This document shows positions 41,207 to 50,058 of a DNA stretch of 64,000 bases, piece after piece (positions within the stretch are counted from its first letter, which is position 1; every line of letters starts with the position of its first letter). The DNA comes from Fimenecus sp900545625 (GTDB lineage Bacteria; Bacillota; Clostridia; Oscillospirales; Acutalibacteraceae), in contig OZ007023.1 in NCBI GenBank assembly GCA_963931525.1, positions 1,364,001-1,428,000 on the forward strand. The letters are read 5' to 3'. A program made the position numbers and the translations under genes. The notes under the pieces were generated by a model. That model was not told the DNA's origin. It did no database searches and saw nothing but the letters and a program-made list of their open reading frames with translations.

Positions 41207-42898
41207 GTGTATCAGGTGCTTTACCGCAAGTGGCGGCCGAAAACCTTTGCCGACGTGGTCGGACAGCCGGCTGTTACCGCGTCGCTTATGGGCGCGGTCA
41301 AAAGCGGAAGGCTGTCACATGCCTATCTGTTTACAGGCTCGCGTGGCACGGGTAAGACCTCCTGTGCGAAGATCCTCGCCAAAGCGGTCAACTGCGAGCA
41401 TCCCGTGGACGGCAACCCCTGCAACGAATGTGCGACCTGCCGCGGCATCGACGCGGGCACGATCTTGGATGTCATTGAGATCGACGCCGCCTCCAACAAC
41501 GGCGTGGACAATATCCGCGACCTGCGCGAAGAGGCGAATTATACGCCCGCCAACGCGAAATACCGCGTGTATATCATCGACGAAGTGCACATGCTCTCCG
41601 TCGGCGCGTTCAATGCGCTTTTGAAAACGCTTGAAGAGCCGCCCGAGCACGTTAAATTCATTTTGGCGACGACCGAGGTCCATAAGCTGCCTGCAACCAT
41701 TCTATCGCGCTGCCAGCGGTTCGATTTCAAACGCATTGAGCCGCGCGACATAGCAAGCAGGCTTCTGTATGTCGCAGGGCAGGAGAATATCCCGCTTACA
41801 GAAGAGGGCGCCATGCTCATCGCCCGTGTGGCGGACGGCGCCATGCGTGACGCGCTTTCGCTTTTGGACCGCTGTGCTGCGTATGAGGGCGAGATCACCG
41901 AAGCCGTTGTCAGCGATGCAGCAGGGCTTGCCGGGCGCGAACACCTGTTCCGTTTGACCGAGGCTGTTGCAGATCGCGACGGCGCGCGGGTGATCGAGCT
42001 TTTGGATGAACTGTACAACAATGCATGCAGCATGGATCGTCTGCTTTTGGATCTGCTTGCGCATTTCCGCAATCTCATGCTCGCGCGCAGCGTCCCGAAC
42101 TACGGCGATCTGATCGTCTGTCAGAAAAGTGAGCTTGCGGCCATCCACGCACAGGCGGAACGTTTTACGCTCGCGCGTATTTTGAACGCCATGGACATTT
42201 TGCAGGAGGCGGCGGGCAGGCTCAAAGGCGGCGCGAATGCCCGTACAGCGGCGGAAATGACCCTGCTGCGCCTTGCAGACCAGAGCTTGGATACCGACAT
42301 TCACGCCCTTACCGCCCGTATTGCGGAGCTTGAGCGCCGATTGGATACGGGCGCTTTCAAAAGTCCGGCAAAAGCTGCGGCTGCATCCGCTGCTCCGCAG
42401 CCGGCAGATCCCGAACCGCCGCGCGCGCAAAACTCTGCCCCCGAAAAGGCGGAAGCCCCCGCCGCACAGGTGCCAAAAGCGCAACAAACAAATCATACGG
42501 AAACGCAAGCGGTACCGCCCGCGTCTTTCCCGGAAAGCGCGCCCGCAAAGGCGTCTGCATCGGCGGATATGCCATTCCAAAAGTGGAGCGAGGCGCTCGA
42601 ACGCCTTGCCGCCATTGACCGTCCGCTCGTACCGCATATGCGCGGTTCGTCGGCAGTTGAGCGCGGCGATCTGCTGCTCATCCAAAGCGACAACCCGCTG
42701 CTCGAGCAGTTTTTACAGACCGGCTCGCACGCGAACTGCATTATGCGCGCCGTATATGATGTGACGGGGAAAAAATATCGGATCGGCATTTTCCATGCGC
42801 CGCGCGCTGCCGCAGCGCCCGCCGTACCGAAAAAAGACCCGCTTGAAAACCTCTTAAGCCGTGCACAGACGCTCGGTGTGGAGGTCGTCGACCAATAA
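41207..42898 (+). CDS. dnaX: DNA polymerase III gamma/tau subunit
   Basis: A 563-residue clamp-loader ATPase. N-terminal YQVLYRKWRPKTFADVVGQ, Walker A GSRGTGKTS near residue 44, a zinc module (CEHPVDGNPCNECATC near 64), the VYIIDEVHML Walker B near 122, and SRC box region AT(T)EVHKLPATILSRCQRF. A low-complexity Ala/Pro/Glu linker follows at about 390-460, then a C-terminal tau-like domain. It starts with GTG at 41207 behind TAGGAGGTACGCT; the long upstream frame is SRP RNA, not coding. It is followed by ybaB and recR, the classic dnaX-ybaB-recR order. Confidence 0.97.
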   Translation: MYQVLYRKWRPKTFADVVGQPAVTASLMGAVKSGRLSHAYLFTGSRGTGKTSCAKILAKAVNCEHPVDGNPCNECATCRGIDAGTILDVIEIDAASNNGVDNIRDLREEANYTPANAKYRVYIIDEVHMLSVGAFNALLKTLEEPPEHVKFILATTEVHKLPATILSRCQRFDFKRIEPRDIASRLLYVAGQENIPLTEEGAMLIARVADGAMRDALSLLDRCAAYEGEITEAVVSDAAGLAGREHLFRLTEAVADRDGARVIELLDELYNNACSMDRLLLDLLAHFRNLMLARSVPNYGDLIVCQKSELAAIHAQAERFTLARILNAMDILQEAAGRLKGGANARTAAEMTLLRLADQSLDTDIHALTARIAELERRLDTGAFKSPAKAAAASAAPQPADPEPPRAQNSAPEKAEAPAAQVPKAQQTNHTETQAVPPASFPESAPAKASASADMPFQKWSEALERLAAIDRPLVPHMRGSSAVERGDLLLIQSDNPLLEQFLQTGSHANCIMRAVYDVTGKKYRIGIFHAPRAAAAPAVPKKDPLENLLSRAQTLGVEVVDQ

Positions 42899-42924
42899 AC
42901 AAATCCTAAAAAGGAGAAACATAA

Positions 42925-43272
42925 ATGAAAGCAAGAATTCCGAACCAGGGCCCGACGGGCGGCAACATGATGAAAAAATTGCAGGAAATGCAGGCGAATA
43001 TGGAAGCGCTGCAGGGTGAGCTTGCCGTAGCGGAGTATTCCGCAAGTGCGGGCGGCGGCGCAGTGGATGTGACCGTCAACGGCTCGCACGAGGTCAAGGC
43101 TATCCGCATCAAGCCTGAGGTCATGGATCCGGAAGAGCCGGATATGCTTGAAGATCTGCTGCTTGCGGCGCTCAACGAAGCCATGCGCAAGGCGGATGAG
43201 ACCGCCGAACGCGAGATGGGCAAGATCACGGGCGGACTTTCCGGTATGCCGGGCATGGGCGGGCTGCTTTAA
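42925..43272 (+). CDS. ybaB: YbaB/EbfC nucleoid-associated protein
   Basis: A 115-residue DNA-binding protein with the family layout: glycine/methionine-rich start, helix MMKKLQEMQANMEALQGELA, beta hairpin GGGAVDVTVNGSHEVKAIRIKPEV and C-terminal helix EDLLLAALNEAMRKADE. It starts at ATG 42925 behind AAAAAGGAGAAACATAA. The stop overlaps the recR start (TAATG). Confidence 0.95.
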   Translation: MKARIPNQGPTGGNMMKKLQEMQANMEALQGELAVAEYSASAGGGAVDVTVNGSHEVKAIRIKPEVMDPEEPDMLEDLLLAALNEAMRKADETAEREMGKITGGLSGMPGMGGLL

Positions 43273-43871
43273 TGTCGTATTCCATCCCCGTCTTAGATGA
43301 ACTGATCGACGAATTCCGCAAAATGCCCTCCGTTGGGCAGAAATCGGCGGAGCGCATGGCGTTTTATGTGCTGGGGCTGACGGATGACGAGGCAAAGCGG
43401 CTGCAAAACGCGATCGGCAATGCACACGAAAAGATCCATCGCTGTAAGGTCTGCTGCAACCTGACCGAAACCGAGGTCTGCTCGATCTGCCAAAGCGCAG
43501 AGCGCGACCGCACGACCGTCTGCGTGGTCGAAAGCCCGCGCGACGTGCTCGCATTCGAGCGCACGCACGAATACCATGGGCTTTACCATGTGCTGCACGG
43601 GGCGATCTCGCCGATGAATTCGGTGGGCCCCGATGACCTGACCGTCAAAGAGCTGCTTGCCCGCTTGCAGGACGACGCCGTGGAAGAGGTCATCATGGCG
43701 ACCAACCCCACCGTCGAGGGCGAGGCGACCGCCATGTACATAAGCAGGCTCTTAAAGCCGCTGGGCGTGAAAGTGACGCGCCTTGCCTACGGTATCCCCG
43801 TCGGCGCGGATCTTGAATACGCCGATGAGGTCACCCTCACCCGCGCGCTTGCGGGCAGAAGCCTGCTGTAA
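43272..43871 (+). CDS. recR: recombination mediator RecR
   Basis: A 199-residue RecFOR-pathway protein that loads RecA at gaps. The helix-hairpin-helix LIDEFRKMPSVGQKSAERM lies near residue 10, the C4 zinc finger CKVCCNLTETEVCSIC near 57-72, and the Toprim domain begins TVCVVESPRDVLAFE near 80 with ATNPTVEGEATAMY near 140. Length is standard. It overlaps ybaB by one base and is followed by the HD-domain gene 14 bp later. Confidence 0.97.
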   Translation: MSYSIPVLDELIDEFRKMPSVGQKSAERMAFYVLGLTDDEAKRLQNAIGNAHEKIHRCKVCCNLTETEVCSICQSAERDRTTVCVVESPRDVLAFERTHEYHGLYHVLHGAISPMNSVGPDDLTVKELLARLQDDAVEEVIMATNPTVEGEATAMYISRLLKPLGVKVTRLAYGIPVGADLEYADEVTLTRALAGRSLL

Positions 43872-43885
43872 AAAGGAGCATATAT

Positions 43886-44482
43886 ATGCATACTTCTAAA
43901 TTCTCGCGTGACGAGGCGTTCGCGCTGTTATTGCAATATAACAAAGCGCCTTTCCATATCCGTCATGCCCTCACGGTAGAAGCTGTGATGACATGGTTTG
44001 CAAATACGCTTGGGTTTTCCGACGAGGCGGAGTATTGGGGCATCGTCGGGCTTCTGCACGATATTGATTTTGAGCAATATCCCGACGAACACTGCCAAAA
44101 AGCCCCTGAATTATTGCGTGCCGGCGGTGCAGGGGAGGATATGATCTATTCCGTCTGTTCGCACGGCTACGGCATATGTTCGGACTGCGAGCCGAAAGAC
44201 GAGATGGAAAAAGTCCTGTTCGCTGCGGACGAATTGACCGGGCTCATCTGGTCGGCGGCGCTTATGCGTCCGTCCAAAAGCGTGCAGGATATGGAGCTGA
44301 AAAGCTTAAAAAAGAAATACAAGGATAAAAAATTCGCTGCAGGCTGCTCGCGTGAGATCATTGCAACGGGCGCAGACCGGCTCGGCTGGACGCTCGACGA
44401 GCTTTTGGAGAAAACGCTCGAGGCCATGCGCGCGAGTGAAGTGCAGATCGAAGTACGCTTTGCCGCATACGAGAAGGCGTAA
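43886..44482 (+). CDS. HD-domain hydrolase
   Basis: A 198-residue protein with an HD phosphohydrolase-type metal site: HIRHALTVEAVMTWFA, then GIVGLLHDIDFEQYPDEH near residue 55 and ICSHGY-like VCSHGYGICSD near 91. C-terminal helices follow. Family members hydrolyse nucleotides or cyclic nucleotides; the substrate here is unknown. ATG 43886 lies behind AAAAAGGAGCATATAT. Position between recR and smpB suggests the operon is a general housekeeping block. Confidence 0.85.
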   Translation: MHTSKFSRDEAFALLLQYNKAPFHIRHALTVEAVMTWFANTLGFSDEAEYWGIVGLLHDIDFEQYPDEHCQKAPELLRAGGAGEDMIYSVCSHGYGICSDCEPKDEMEKVLFAADELTGLIWSAALMRPSKSVQDMELKSLKKKYKDKKFAAGCSREIIATGADRLGWTLDELLEKTLEAMRASEVQIEVRFAAYEKA

Positions 44483-44524
44483 CGCGAAAGGACAAAATAC
44501 AACGCAGGGCAGGTGACCGAACGA

Positions 44525-44998
44525 ATGGCAAATGCACAAAACAACGCGCCCAAAACGGTAGCGCAAAATAAAAAAGCCCTGCACGACTATTTTGTGCTGG
44601 AGTCGTACGAAGCGGGGATCGAGCTCTGCGGCACGGAGGTTAAAAGCGTGCGTGCGGGGCGCATCAACCTGAAGGATGCGTGGTGCAGCATCGTCGAGGG
44701 CGAGATGTTCGTCAACGGCATGCACATCAGCCCCTACGACCACGGAAACATTTTTAACCGCGACCCGCTGCGCGTGCGAAAGCTCCTCATGCACAAGCGC
44801 GAGATCATGCGCCTTTACGGCACGACCAAGCAGCAGGGGCTGACGCTCATCCCGCTGTCCGTGTATTTTAAGAAGGGGCGCGCCAAGGTGCAGGTCGGGC
44901 TTTGCAAGGGCAAAAAGCTCTATGACAAGCGCGACGTTGCCGCCAAAAAGGAAGCCGACCGCCGCATCGAGCGCGAAATGAAGGAACGCTCGCGGTAA
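44525..44998 (+). CDS. smpB: SsrA-binding protein SmpB
   Basis: A 157-residue tmRNA partner needed for trans-translation. It carries the beta-barrel core KALHDYFVLESYEAGIELCGTEVKSVR, IKDAWCS-type LKDAWCSIVEGEMFVNGMHISPYDHGN and the C-terminal tail GKKLYDKRDVAAKKEADRRIEREMKERSR (patterns), which becomes the decoding helix. I start at ATG 44525 with AGGTGA upstream; GTG 44513 is in frame. The tmRNA gene ssrA lies 400 bp downstream, as in many Firmicutes. Confidence 0.96.
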   Translation: MANAQNNAPKTVAQNKKALHDYFVLESYEAGIELCGTEVKSVRAGRINLKDAWCSIVEGEMFVNGMHISPYDHGNIFNRDPLRVRKLLMHKREIMRLYGTTKQQGLTLIPLSVYFKKGRAKVQVGLCKGKKLYDKRDVAAKKEADRRIEREMKERSR

Positions 44999-45021
44999 AA
45001 TACCGGATTGGAGCAAACCCT

Positions 45022-45312
45022 ATGACAGAACAGAAAATATTAGATCGTTTGCGCGCGCTTGGGATTCCGGAACTTTTGGAAGTCAAATCTCTGGACCGCC
45101 TGAACGGCGATTATATCAATCTGTTGTGTGAATTACCGAACGGGCAGATCGGTAAAATTTTACAGGATGACCGTGTGTATTTTGCCGCGCAGATCGAAAC
45201 ATTGTCCGATGACCGCTGCTACGGCATCGCTTCGGACGGCGAGCAGCTCGCCGTATATGAATACGGCTGTGCGGGCAAAGACGCAAAGCTCGTCGCATGG
45301 GTGCGCGTTTAG
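45022..45312 (+). CDS. small protein of unknown function between smpB and ssrA
   Basis: A 96-residue soluble protein with a mixed alpha/beta pattern (QKILDRLRALGIPELLEVKSL, then GQIGKILQDDRVYFAAQIETL and YEYGCAGKDAKLVAWVRV). I do not recognise a family. It starts at ATG 45022 behind TTGGAGCAAACCCT, 23 bp after smpB, so it belongs to that transcript. Confidence 0.65.
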   Translation: MTEQKILDRLRALGIPELLEVKSLDRLNGDYINLLCELPNGQIGKILQDDRVYFAAQIETLSDDRCYGIASDGEQLAVYEYGCAGKDAKLVAWVRV

Positions 45313-45394
45313 TTTTGCAACGGAAAAATCTGTTTTATTTTGCGCCTTTTCCCGCTTGCATAACGTAAGTTTTGTGGTACAATAGTATTCCCAC

Positions 45395-45748
45395 GGGGAT
45401 GAAAGGATTTCGACGGGGATGCTGCACCGTGGTAAGCGAGCAGCGGTGGGGTACCGCTTAAAACAGCCTCAGTTTATGAAAATAAACGACAAAGATCAAA
45501 AAGTACTTCTTGCTGCTTAATTAGCGGCAAGCGTTCCTCCCGGAGCACCGCGGCCGGGGCAGGGGCGTCATCAGCGGTAAATGTGCACGGGCAAGCGCCT
45601 CGTAACCCGTCACACACAACGAGGCTACCGAAGCAAGTTGCCAGCCGTACGGTGACTTTCTAAGGGAATCTTTAACGCACGGCTACGCTCGTAGAAAGCT
45701 GCGGGAACGCGTTTTCGGACGCGGGTTCGACTCCCGCCATCTCCACCA
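45395..45748 (+). ncRNA. ssrA: transfer-messenger RNA
   Basis: A 354-nt tmRNA that rescues stalled ribosomes. The 5' acceptor strand ggggatg (45395) pairs with catctcc before the encoded acca (ends 45748). The conserved ggatttcgacgggga is near 45405 and ggttcga of the T-arm near 45724. The tag reading frame ends NDKDQKVLLAA with TAA at 45518-45520; the exact resume codon, likely a few bases before 45485, was not fixed. An upstream TACAAT lies near 45378. Its 3' fifteen bases recur in a tandem array immediately downstream. Confidence 0.96.
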
Positions 45749-46579
45749 GCGGCAAGCTGCCGCTTCCAAGACGCGCACCTCAAAAGCGGGGTGCGTGTCT
45801 TTTTTGCCCGCGAATACATGTGTGAAAATATAAAAACTTCCCCACTTCGCTGTCTCCCGGCTTCGGCGGGGTCGGTTTGTGCCCTGGGGGCGCGGCGTCG
45901 AACAGGACGGCGCGCCGCAGCGCGCGACCAACAGTCCGGTGGACTGTTGGTCAGTCCGCGGGCAGACCTCCGCCATCTCCACCAGCGGCAGGCTGCCGCT
46001 CCCAAGACGCGCACTTCAAAAGCGGGGTGCGTGTCTTTTTTGCCCGCGAATACATGTGTGAAAATATAAAAACTTCCCCACTTCGCTGTCTCCCGGCTTC
46101 GGCGGGGTCGGTTTGTGCCCTGGGGGCGCGGCGTCGAACAGGACGGCGCGCCGCAGCGCGCGACCAACAGTCCGGTGGACTGTTGGTCAGTCCGCGGGCA
46201 GACCTCCGCCATCTCCACCAGCGGCAGGCTGCCGCTCCCAAGACGCGCACCTCAAACGCGAAGTACGTGTTTTTTTGCCCGCGAATATAGGTATGCAAAA
46301 ATACAAAACTTTTCCGTTCCGTTGTCTCCCAACGGGACGGGGTCGGTTTGTGCCCTGGGGGCGCGGCGTCGAACAGGACGGCGCGCCGCAGCGCGCGACC
46401 AACAGTCCGGTGGACTGTTGGTCAGTCCGCGGGCAGACCTCCGCCATCTCCACCAGCGGCAGGCTGCCGCTCCCAAGACGCGCACTTCAAACGCGAAGTG
46501 CGTGTCTTTTTTTTGCCCGCGAACACATGTGTGAAAATATAAAAAAACTTCTCCGCTCCGTTGCCTCCCAACGGGACAG
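45734..46579 (+). repeat. 236-bp tandem repeat, about 3.6 copies, seeded by the ssrA 3' end
   Basis: Units begin at 45734 (inside ssrA), 45970, 46206 and 46441 with the identical ccgccatctccacca, giving periods of 236, 236 and 235 bp; the last copy is cut off near 46579. Each full unit contains a small agcggca/tgccgct palindrome, an intrinsic terminator (gacgcgcac..gtgcgtgtc then T6-8), a GC-rich block and a perfect 12-bp hairpin gaccaacagtcc/ggactgttggtc. The terminator stem changes with compensating or wobble substitutions between copies. Plus- and minus-strand open frames here are repeat artefacts. The first terminator, just after ssrA, is likely the functional one. Confidence 0.93.
45758..45807 (+). 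terminator. ssrA terminator (first repeat unit)
   Basis: The arms gacgcgcacctc and ggggtgcgtgtc (with wobble pairs) are followed by ttttttg at about 45769-45805. The same element recurs in each downstream repeat copy. Confidence 0.8.
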
Positions 46580-46708
46580 AGGTAGAGTATTTCCCTACAT
46601 TTACTGTGCCTCCTTTAAGTCAGCCCTTGCCCGCACGCGCAATTTGTGGTATGATCATTTTCTCTTTTTTTATATTCGAACAAATATTTCTATCGCAGGA
46701 GGAACACC

Positions 46709-47332
46709 ATGCGCGAGGTAGACCCAAAACAAACCAAACGGGCGGCGGCATTTGAACTTTGGATGTCGGCGCCCATGCCGATGGTCACATTGATCAAAAC
46801 GATAGACGTTTCGCATCTGCTTTCATACAGCCGCAAGCACGGCTATAAATTCAACATGCTGCTGTGCTGGTGCATCGGCAAGGCGGCACAGGGTATGGAA
46901 GAATTTTATCTTTTGCCGGTCGGCGAAAAGCTCATACAATACGATACCCTTGCAGTCAGCACCGTCGTCGCACTCGGAGGCGATGCGATCCAAACCTGCG
47001 ATATCCCGTTTTCCGAGGATTTGCAGCGCTTCAATTCCGATTATGTAACGCGCACAAAGCAGGTGCGCGAAATAGGTGAAGCACAGGATCTAAGCGGCGA
47101 CTGCATGGTGTTCGGCACATCCGCGCTTGCGCAATATGATATCGACGGCGCGGTAAACCTATATGCCGGCGTTTACAACAATCCTTTCCTGATTTGGGGG
47201 AAATACAAAAGGAATTGGCGGAAAACGACGCTCACCGTTTCCTTTCAATTTCATCATACGCAAATGGATGGCATACACGCCGCGCGGTTTTTGGAAGCAT
47301 TACAGCAGATTATTAAAGGCTTAAAGGGGTAA
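46709..47332 (+). CDS. chloramphenicol acetyltransferase-like (CatA-family) protein
   Basis: A 207-residue acetyl-CoA-dependent acyltransferase of the trimeric CAT fold. The C-terminal HHTQMDG at about 182-188 is the catalytic HHxxxDG motif, and FNMLLCWCIGKAAQGM near residue 48 and an SSLP-region equivalent (VNLYAGVYNNPFLIWGKY) fit the fold. Classical CatA enzymes are slightly longer (213-219) and have stricter motifs, so chloramphenicol may not be the substrate. It starts at ATG 46709 behind GCAGGAGGAACACC, directly after the ssrA-linked repeats, and is preceded by TTGTGG-17-TATGAT-like sequence near 46640. Confidence 0.8.
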   Translation: MREVDPKQTKRAAAFELWMSAPMPMVTLIKTIDVSHLLSYSRKHGYKFNMLLCWCIGKAAQGMEEFYLLPVGEKLIQYDTLAVSTVVALGGDAIQTCDIPFSEDLQRFNSDYVTRTKQVREIGEAQDLSGDCMVFGTSALAQYDIDGAVNLYAGVYNNPFLIWGKYKRNWRKTTLTVSFQFHHTQMDGIHAARFLEALQQIIKGLKG

Positions 47333-47658
47333 CGGCGTTACGGAAATTATTAGAACGTCACAAAAGAGATCCCCGCTGTAACACACGAAGGATCAGGGGC
47401 ACTCCGAAACGCAAACGGATTACGCGTATTGCAGCATTTGCGGGCAGCGCCGATAAAAACGGGCAAAGCGCGCAGCATAGAAAGAGGACGATTCTATTGC
47501 AGAACCGTCCTCTTTTAATTTTTTATGGGCTTTTCATCCGCTCATTTCTCAGTTGCCTACCGCCTTTAGAAACGGCCTTTTCTCGGATCTGCCGTTCACC
47601 CAAAGCGGCAAAGCAGGCGGTTTGCTTTTATGTTTACAGGGATACAGTTTCGGATTAG
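47333..47658. other. intergenic region with terminator
   Basis: No gene found. A hairpin at about 47481-47515 (arms aaagaggacg.ttct and agaa.cgtcctcttt) followed by taattttttat is an intrinsic terminator for the CAT-like gene. The remainder shows no structure that I trust. Confidence 0.7.
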
Positions 47659-48150
47659 CTATTGTATGTTCTCACGTACCGTTCCCTCCCGCAAAAGCCT
47701 TTGCAAAAGGCCCGCGCAGCCGTCGTAAATATCGCGGTATGCCGTTCCAAAGTCGCCCGAATACCACGGGTCGGCTACGTCCCCGCCGTGATCGGTAAAA
47801 TCCATGAGCTTTCGGATCTTATTCTGCGGGTCGCCGCCGAAAATGCACGTCATATTACGGATGTTTGCGCGGTCCATTCCGATGAAGAGATCATATTTTT
47901 CGTAGTCGTCTTTTTGAAGCTGCACGGCGCGCTTGCCCGCACAGGAAAGCCCGTGCTTTTGCAGCTCGCGCTTTGCGGGCGGGTAGACGGGATTGCCCAC
48001 GCCGTTCCAAATTTCCTCTGCGCTTGTGGCAGCGGACGCGATCTCAAACTCGTCCGCAAGGCCTTTTTGCCGCACCATATCCTTCAAAATAAACTCCGCC
48101 ATCGGCGAGCGGCAAATATTGCCGTGGCAAATAAATAATACTCTAATCAT
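47659..48150 (-). CDS. low-molecular-weight protein-tyrosine phosphatase
   Basis: A 163-residue phosphatase with the P-loop CHGNICRS at residues 8-15 (Cys8 nucleophile, Arg14) at the extreme N-terminus and the general-acid loop DPWYSGDF near 130, both diagnostic of the LMW-PTP family. Such enzymes dephosphorylate tyrosine kinases of exopolysaccharide systems or arginine phosphate. It starts at ATG 48150 behind TGGAGATATGAAAAG. It stands in an accessory patch with a P-loop kinase upstream on the same strand. Confidence 0.94.
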   Translation of the reverse strand: MIRVLFICHGNICRSPMAEFILKDMVRQKGLADEFEIASAATSAEEIWNGVGNPVYPPAKRELQKHGLSCAGKRAVQLQKDDYEKYDLFIGMDRANIRNMTCIFGGDPQNKIRKLMDFTDHGGDVADPWYSGDFGTAYRDIYDGCAGLLQRLLREGTVRENIQ

Positions 48151-48259
48151 CTTTTCATATCTCCATTTAAGTCTTGTATTTCTTCTCAAACGCTTGATAT
48201 TTCAGGGTTTTCCGACTTTTGAGTTTTCCTTTCTTTTCAAGGTATCTTCTCAAATCTTC

Positions 48260-48811
48260 TCATATTTTCTTATGTTTTTCCCTGCAATCTTGGTAAATCC
48301 ATTCTTCTTTTGAATACTGTATAATATCCTCTTTCTGCAAAATTACTTTTTCTCCTTCGCCGCATGGCTCCTGAAATGCGTGATAATGATGTTCCAATAT
48401 TTCATCTGTTATCACAAACGGCGAATTGGCATTTAAGACCTGATTTCTTTTATATAGTCTTTTTTGCAAAAGCTCCTTACTGGCTTTCATATAGACAAGT
48501 TCCGTTTCAGCGCCTGCTTTTTGGATCAGCTCTTTATAAAAATTCCGATTTTCCTTACTCCAGAAACTAAAATCAATCACAACGTCTTTTCCCTGCTGAA
48601 TCAGGGACAGCAGCTTTTTTTGAAGCGCAGCCTCCACCTGCTCTGACAATTTTTCATATTGTTCTTCCGGATAATCAATTCCCTTTCTCCCATAAAGTTT
48701 CCACATTTCTTCATCAATGGAAAGTCTGATATATCCTTCCTGTTCTTTTTTCTTGGCGTAAGTAGTCTTTCCAGAACCACATACGCCGCACATCATAATA
48801 ACTTTGCTCAT
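48260..48811 (-). CDS. AAA_33-type P-loop kinase
   Basis: A 183-residue small-molecule or nucleotide-kinase-like protein with Walker A GVCGSGKTT at residues 9-17, RLSIDEEMW near 34, a DVVIDFSFWSKENR segment near 86 and a lid-like KRLYKRNQ near 125. Members of this group include zeta-toxin-like and antibiotic or sugar kinases; no antitoxin is adjacent. AT-rich relative to its surroundings, suggesting transfer. The start is ATG 48811 behind AAAAGGAGTTTT. Confidence 0.8.
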   Translation of the reverse strand: MSKVIMMCGVCGSGKTTYAKKKEQEGYIRLSIDEEMWKLYGRKGIDYPEEQYEKLSEQVEAALQKKLLSLIQQGKDVVIDFSFWSKENRNFYKELIQKAGAETELVYMKASKELLQKRLYKRNQVLNANSPFVITDEILEHHYHAFQEPCGEGEKVILQKEDIIQYSKEEWIYQDCREKHKKI

Positions 48812-48854
48812 AAAACTCCTTTTCTTTTTCCGAAACGGCATCTATCAATTTGCA

Positions 48855-49066
48855 CTACACAACAGAAAGTTCTTCAATCGCTTTATCTAAAAAAATCATA
48901 CCGTCCAGATGTTCCAGCTCATGGCAGAAGCATTTTGCCATTTCATCTTCTCCGTCAACTATAATTTCCTCTCCATATTCATTGAGTGCCTGAATCGTGA
49001 CCTTTTGTGGACGAATTGTTTTTACAAAACGGTTCGGGAAACTAAGGCATCCCTCAACACATGGTT
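48855..49066 (-). pseudogene. peptide deformylase, N-terminus lost at the IS256-family element
   Basis: The C-terminal 70 or so residues of a peptide deformylase: VEGCLSFPNRF with the metal-ligand cysteine, and HELEHLDGM with the HEXXH zinc site. The required N-terminal GxGLAAxQ block is absent. Upstream of the EGCLS codons the sequence turns into the IS element end near 49067. It would not be active. AT content matches the neighbouring P-loop kinase gene, with which it may have been acquired. Confidence 0.85.
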
Positions 49067-49942
49067 TGCAGAACTCTGATAGAATAAAGTTGAGACACAC
49101 CATTCGAAAGGAGACAGCAAACCATGTCTAAGAAAATTGTACAACTAAACGAGGCCGTAATCAAGAGCGAACTCAAGGAACTGGTGCGAGGCAGCGTAGA
49201 GGAAACCCTCAACGAACTGCTGGAAGCCGAGGCGGAGAAGTTGACACAAGCGGCCCGGTACGAGCGCAATGAGCAACGCCAAAGTTACCGCAGCGGCCAC
49301 TACAGCCGCAACCTCACCACCACTTCCGGAGACGTTACCCTCAAGGTACCCAAGCTCAAAGGGATCTCCTTTGAGACCGCCATCATAGAGCGGTATCGTC
49401 GCCGGGAAAGCAGTGTGGAAGAAGCTCTCATCGAGATGTACCTGGCAGGTGTCTCCGTCCGGCGTGTGGAGGACATTACGGAGGCTCTGTGGGGCAGCAA
49501 GGTGTCTCCTTCCACCATCAGCGAACTGAACAAGAAAGCGTATGTCCACATTGAGGATTGGCGGAACCGCCCTCTGCAAGGTGGACGCTATCCGTATGTC
49601 TATGTGGACGGGATTTATCTGCGCCGCAACTGGGGCGGAGAATTTGAAAACGTAGCCATTCTGGTAGCAATTGCAGTGAATGAGGATGGATACCGGGAAG
49701 TTCTTGGTGCAGCCGAGGGCATGAAAGAGGACAAGTCCAGTTGGGTCAGCTTCTTCCAGTGGCTGCGCAGCCGCGGCCTAGACGGTGTGAAGTTGGTGGT
49801 TGGTGACAAGTGCCTTGGTATGCTGGAGGCTGTGGGAGAAGTGTTCCCAGAAGCCAAATACCAGCGGTGTACTGTCCACTTCTACCGTAATGTGTTCTCT
49901 GTAACGCCCCGCTCTAAGGTGAAGTTAGTGGCTAATGCTTGA
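49067..49942 (+). mobile_element. truncated IS256-family element
   Basis: The left part of a Mutator-like insertion sequence: a terminal region from about 49067, then the transposase gene. The right end, including the second terminal repeat, is missing; after 49940 the sequence turns into unrelated ROK/kinase material. An 11-bp sequence gcaaaccatgt near the transposase start (49118-49128) recurs inverted at 49059-49069 on the other strand, next to the deformylase junction. This suggests a rearranged end. Confidence 0.75.
49124..49942 (+). pseudogene. IS256-family transposase, C-terminally truncated
   Basis: 272 residues of a Mutator-type transposase that normally has about 400. The DNA-binding N-terminus (YRSGHYSRNLTTTSGDVTLKVPKL), the first catalytic Asp in YVDGIYLRR near residue 161 and the second in VVGDKCLGM near 226 are present. 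The downstream CHxxR-like TVHFYRN is present, but the catalytic Glu region is lost. The start is ATG 49124 behind GAAAGGAGACAGCAAACC. It is not functional. Confidence 0.9.
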
Positions 49943-50058
49943 CTTATTTTGATCGCTTGAAAGCAATCTATATTGTGGATGGCGGCAGGTATACAGCGTT
50001 CGCCCGTCTGTTTTTTCGGCGTGCGGCATCGTGTGAGACCACCGAAGGGGGGATTGGC

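Noticed and set aside
45625..46542. Several overlapping open frames on both strands downstream of ssrA (products rich in Arg, Gly, Ser, Pro)
   Set aside because: They repeat with the 236-bp unit, have no ribosome-binding sites, and begin inside tmRNA sequence; they are translations of a structured repeat.
45734..46579. Possible CRISPR array
   Set aside because: Units are 236 bp with no short repeat/unique spacer alternation and no cas genes in the window.
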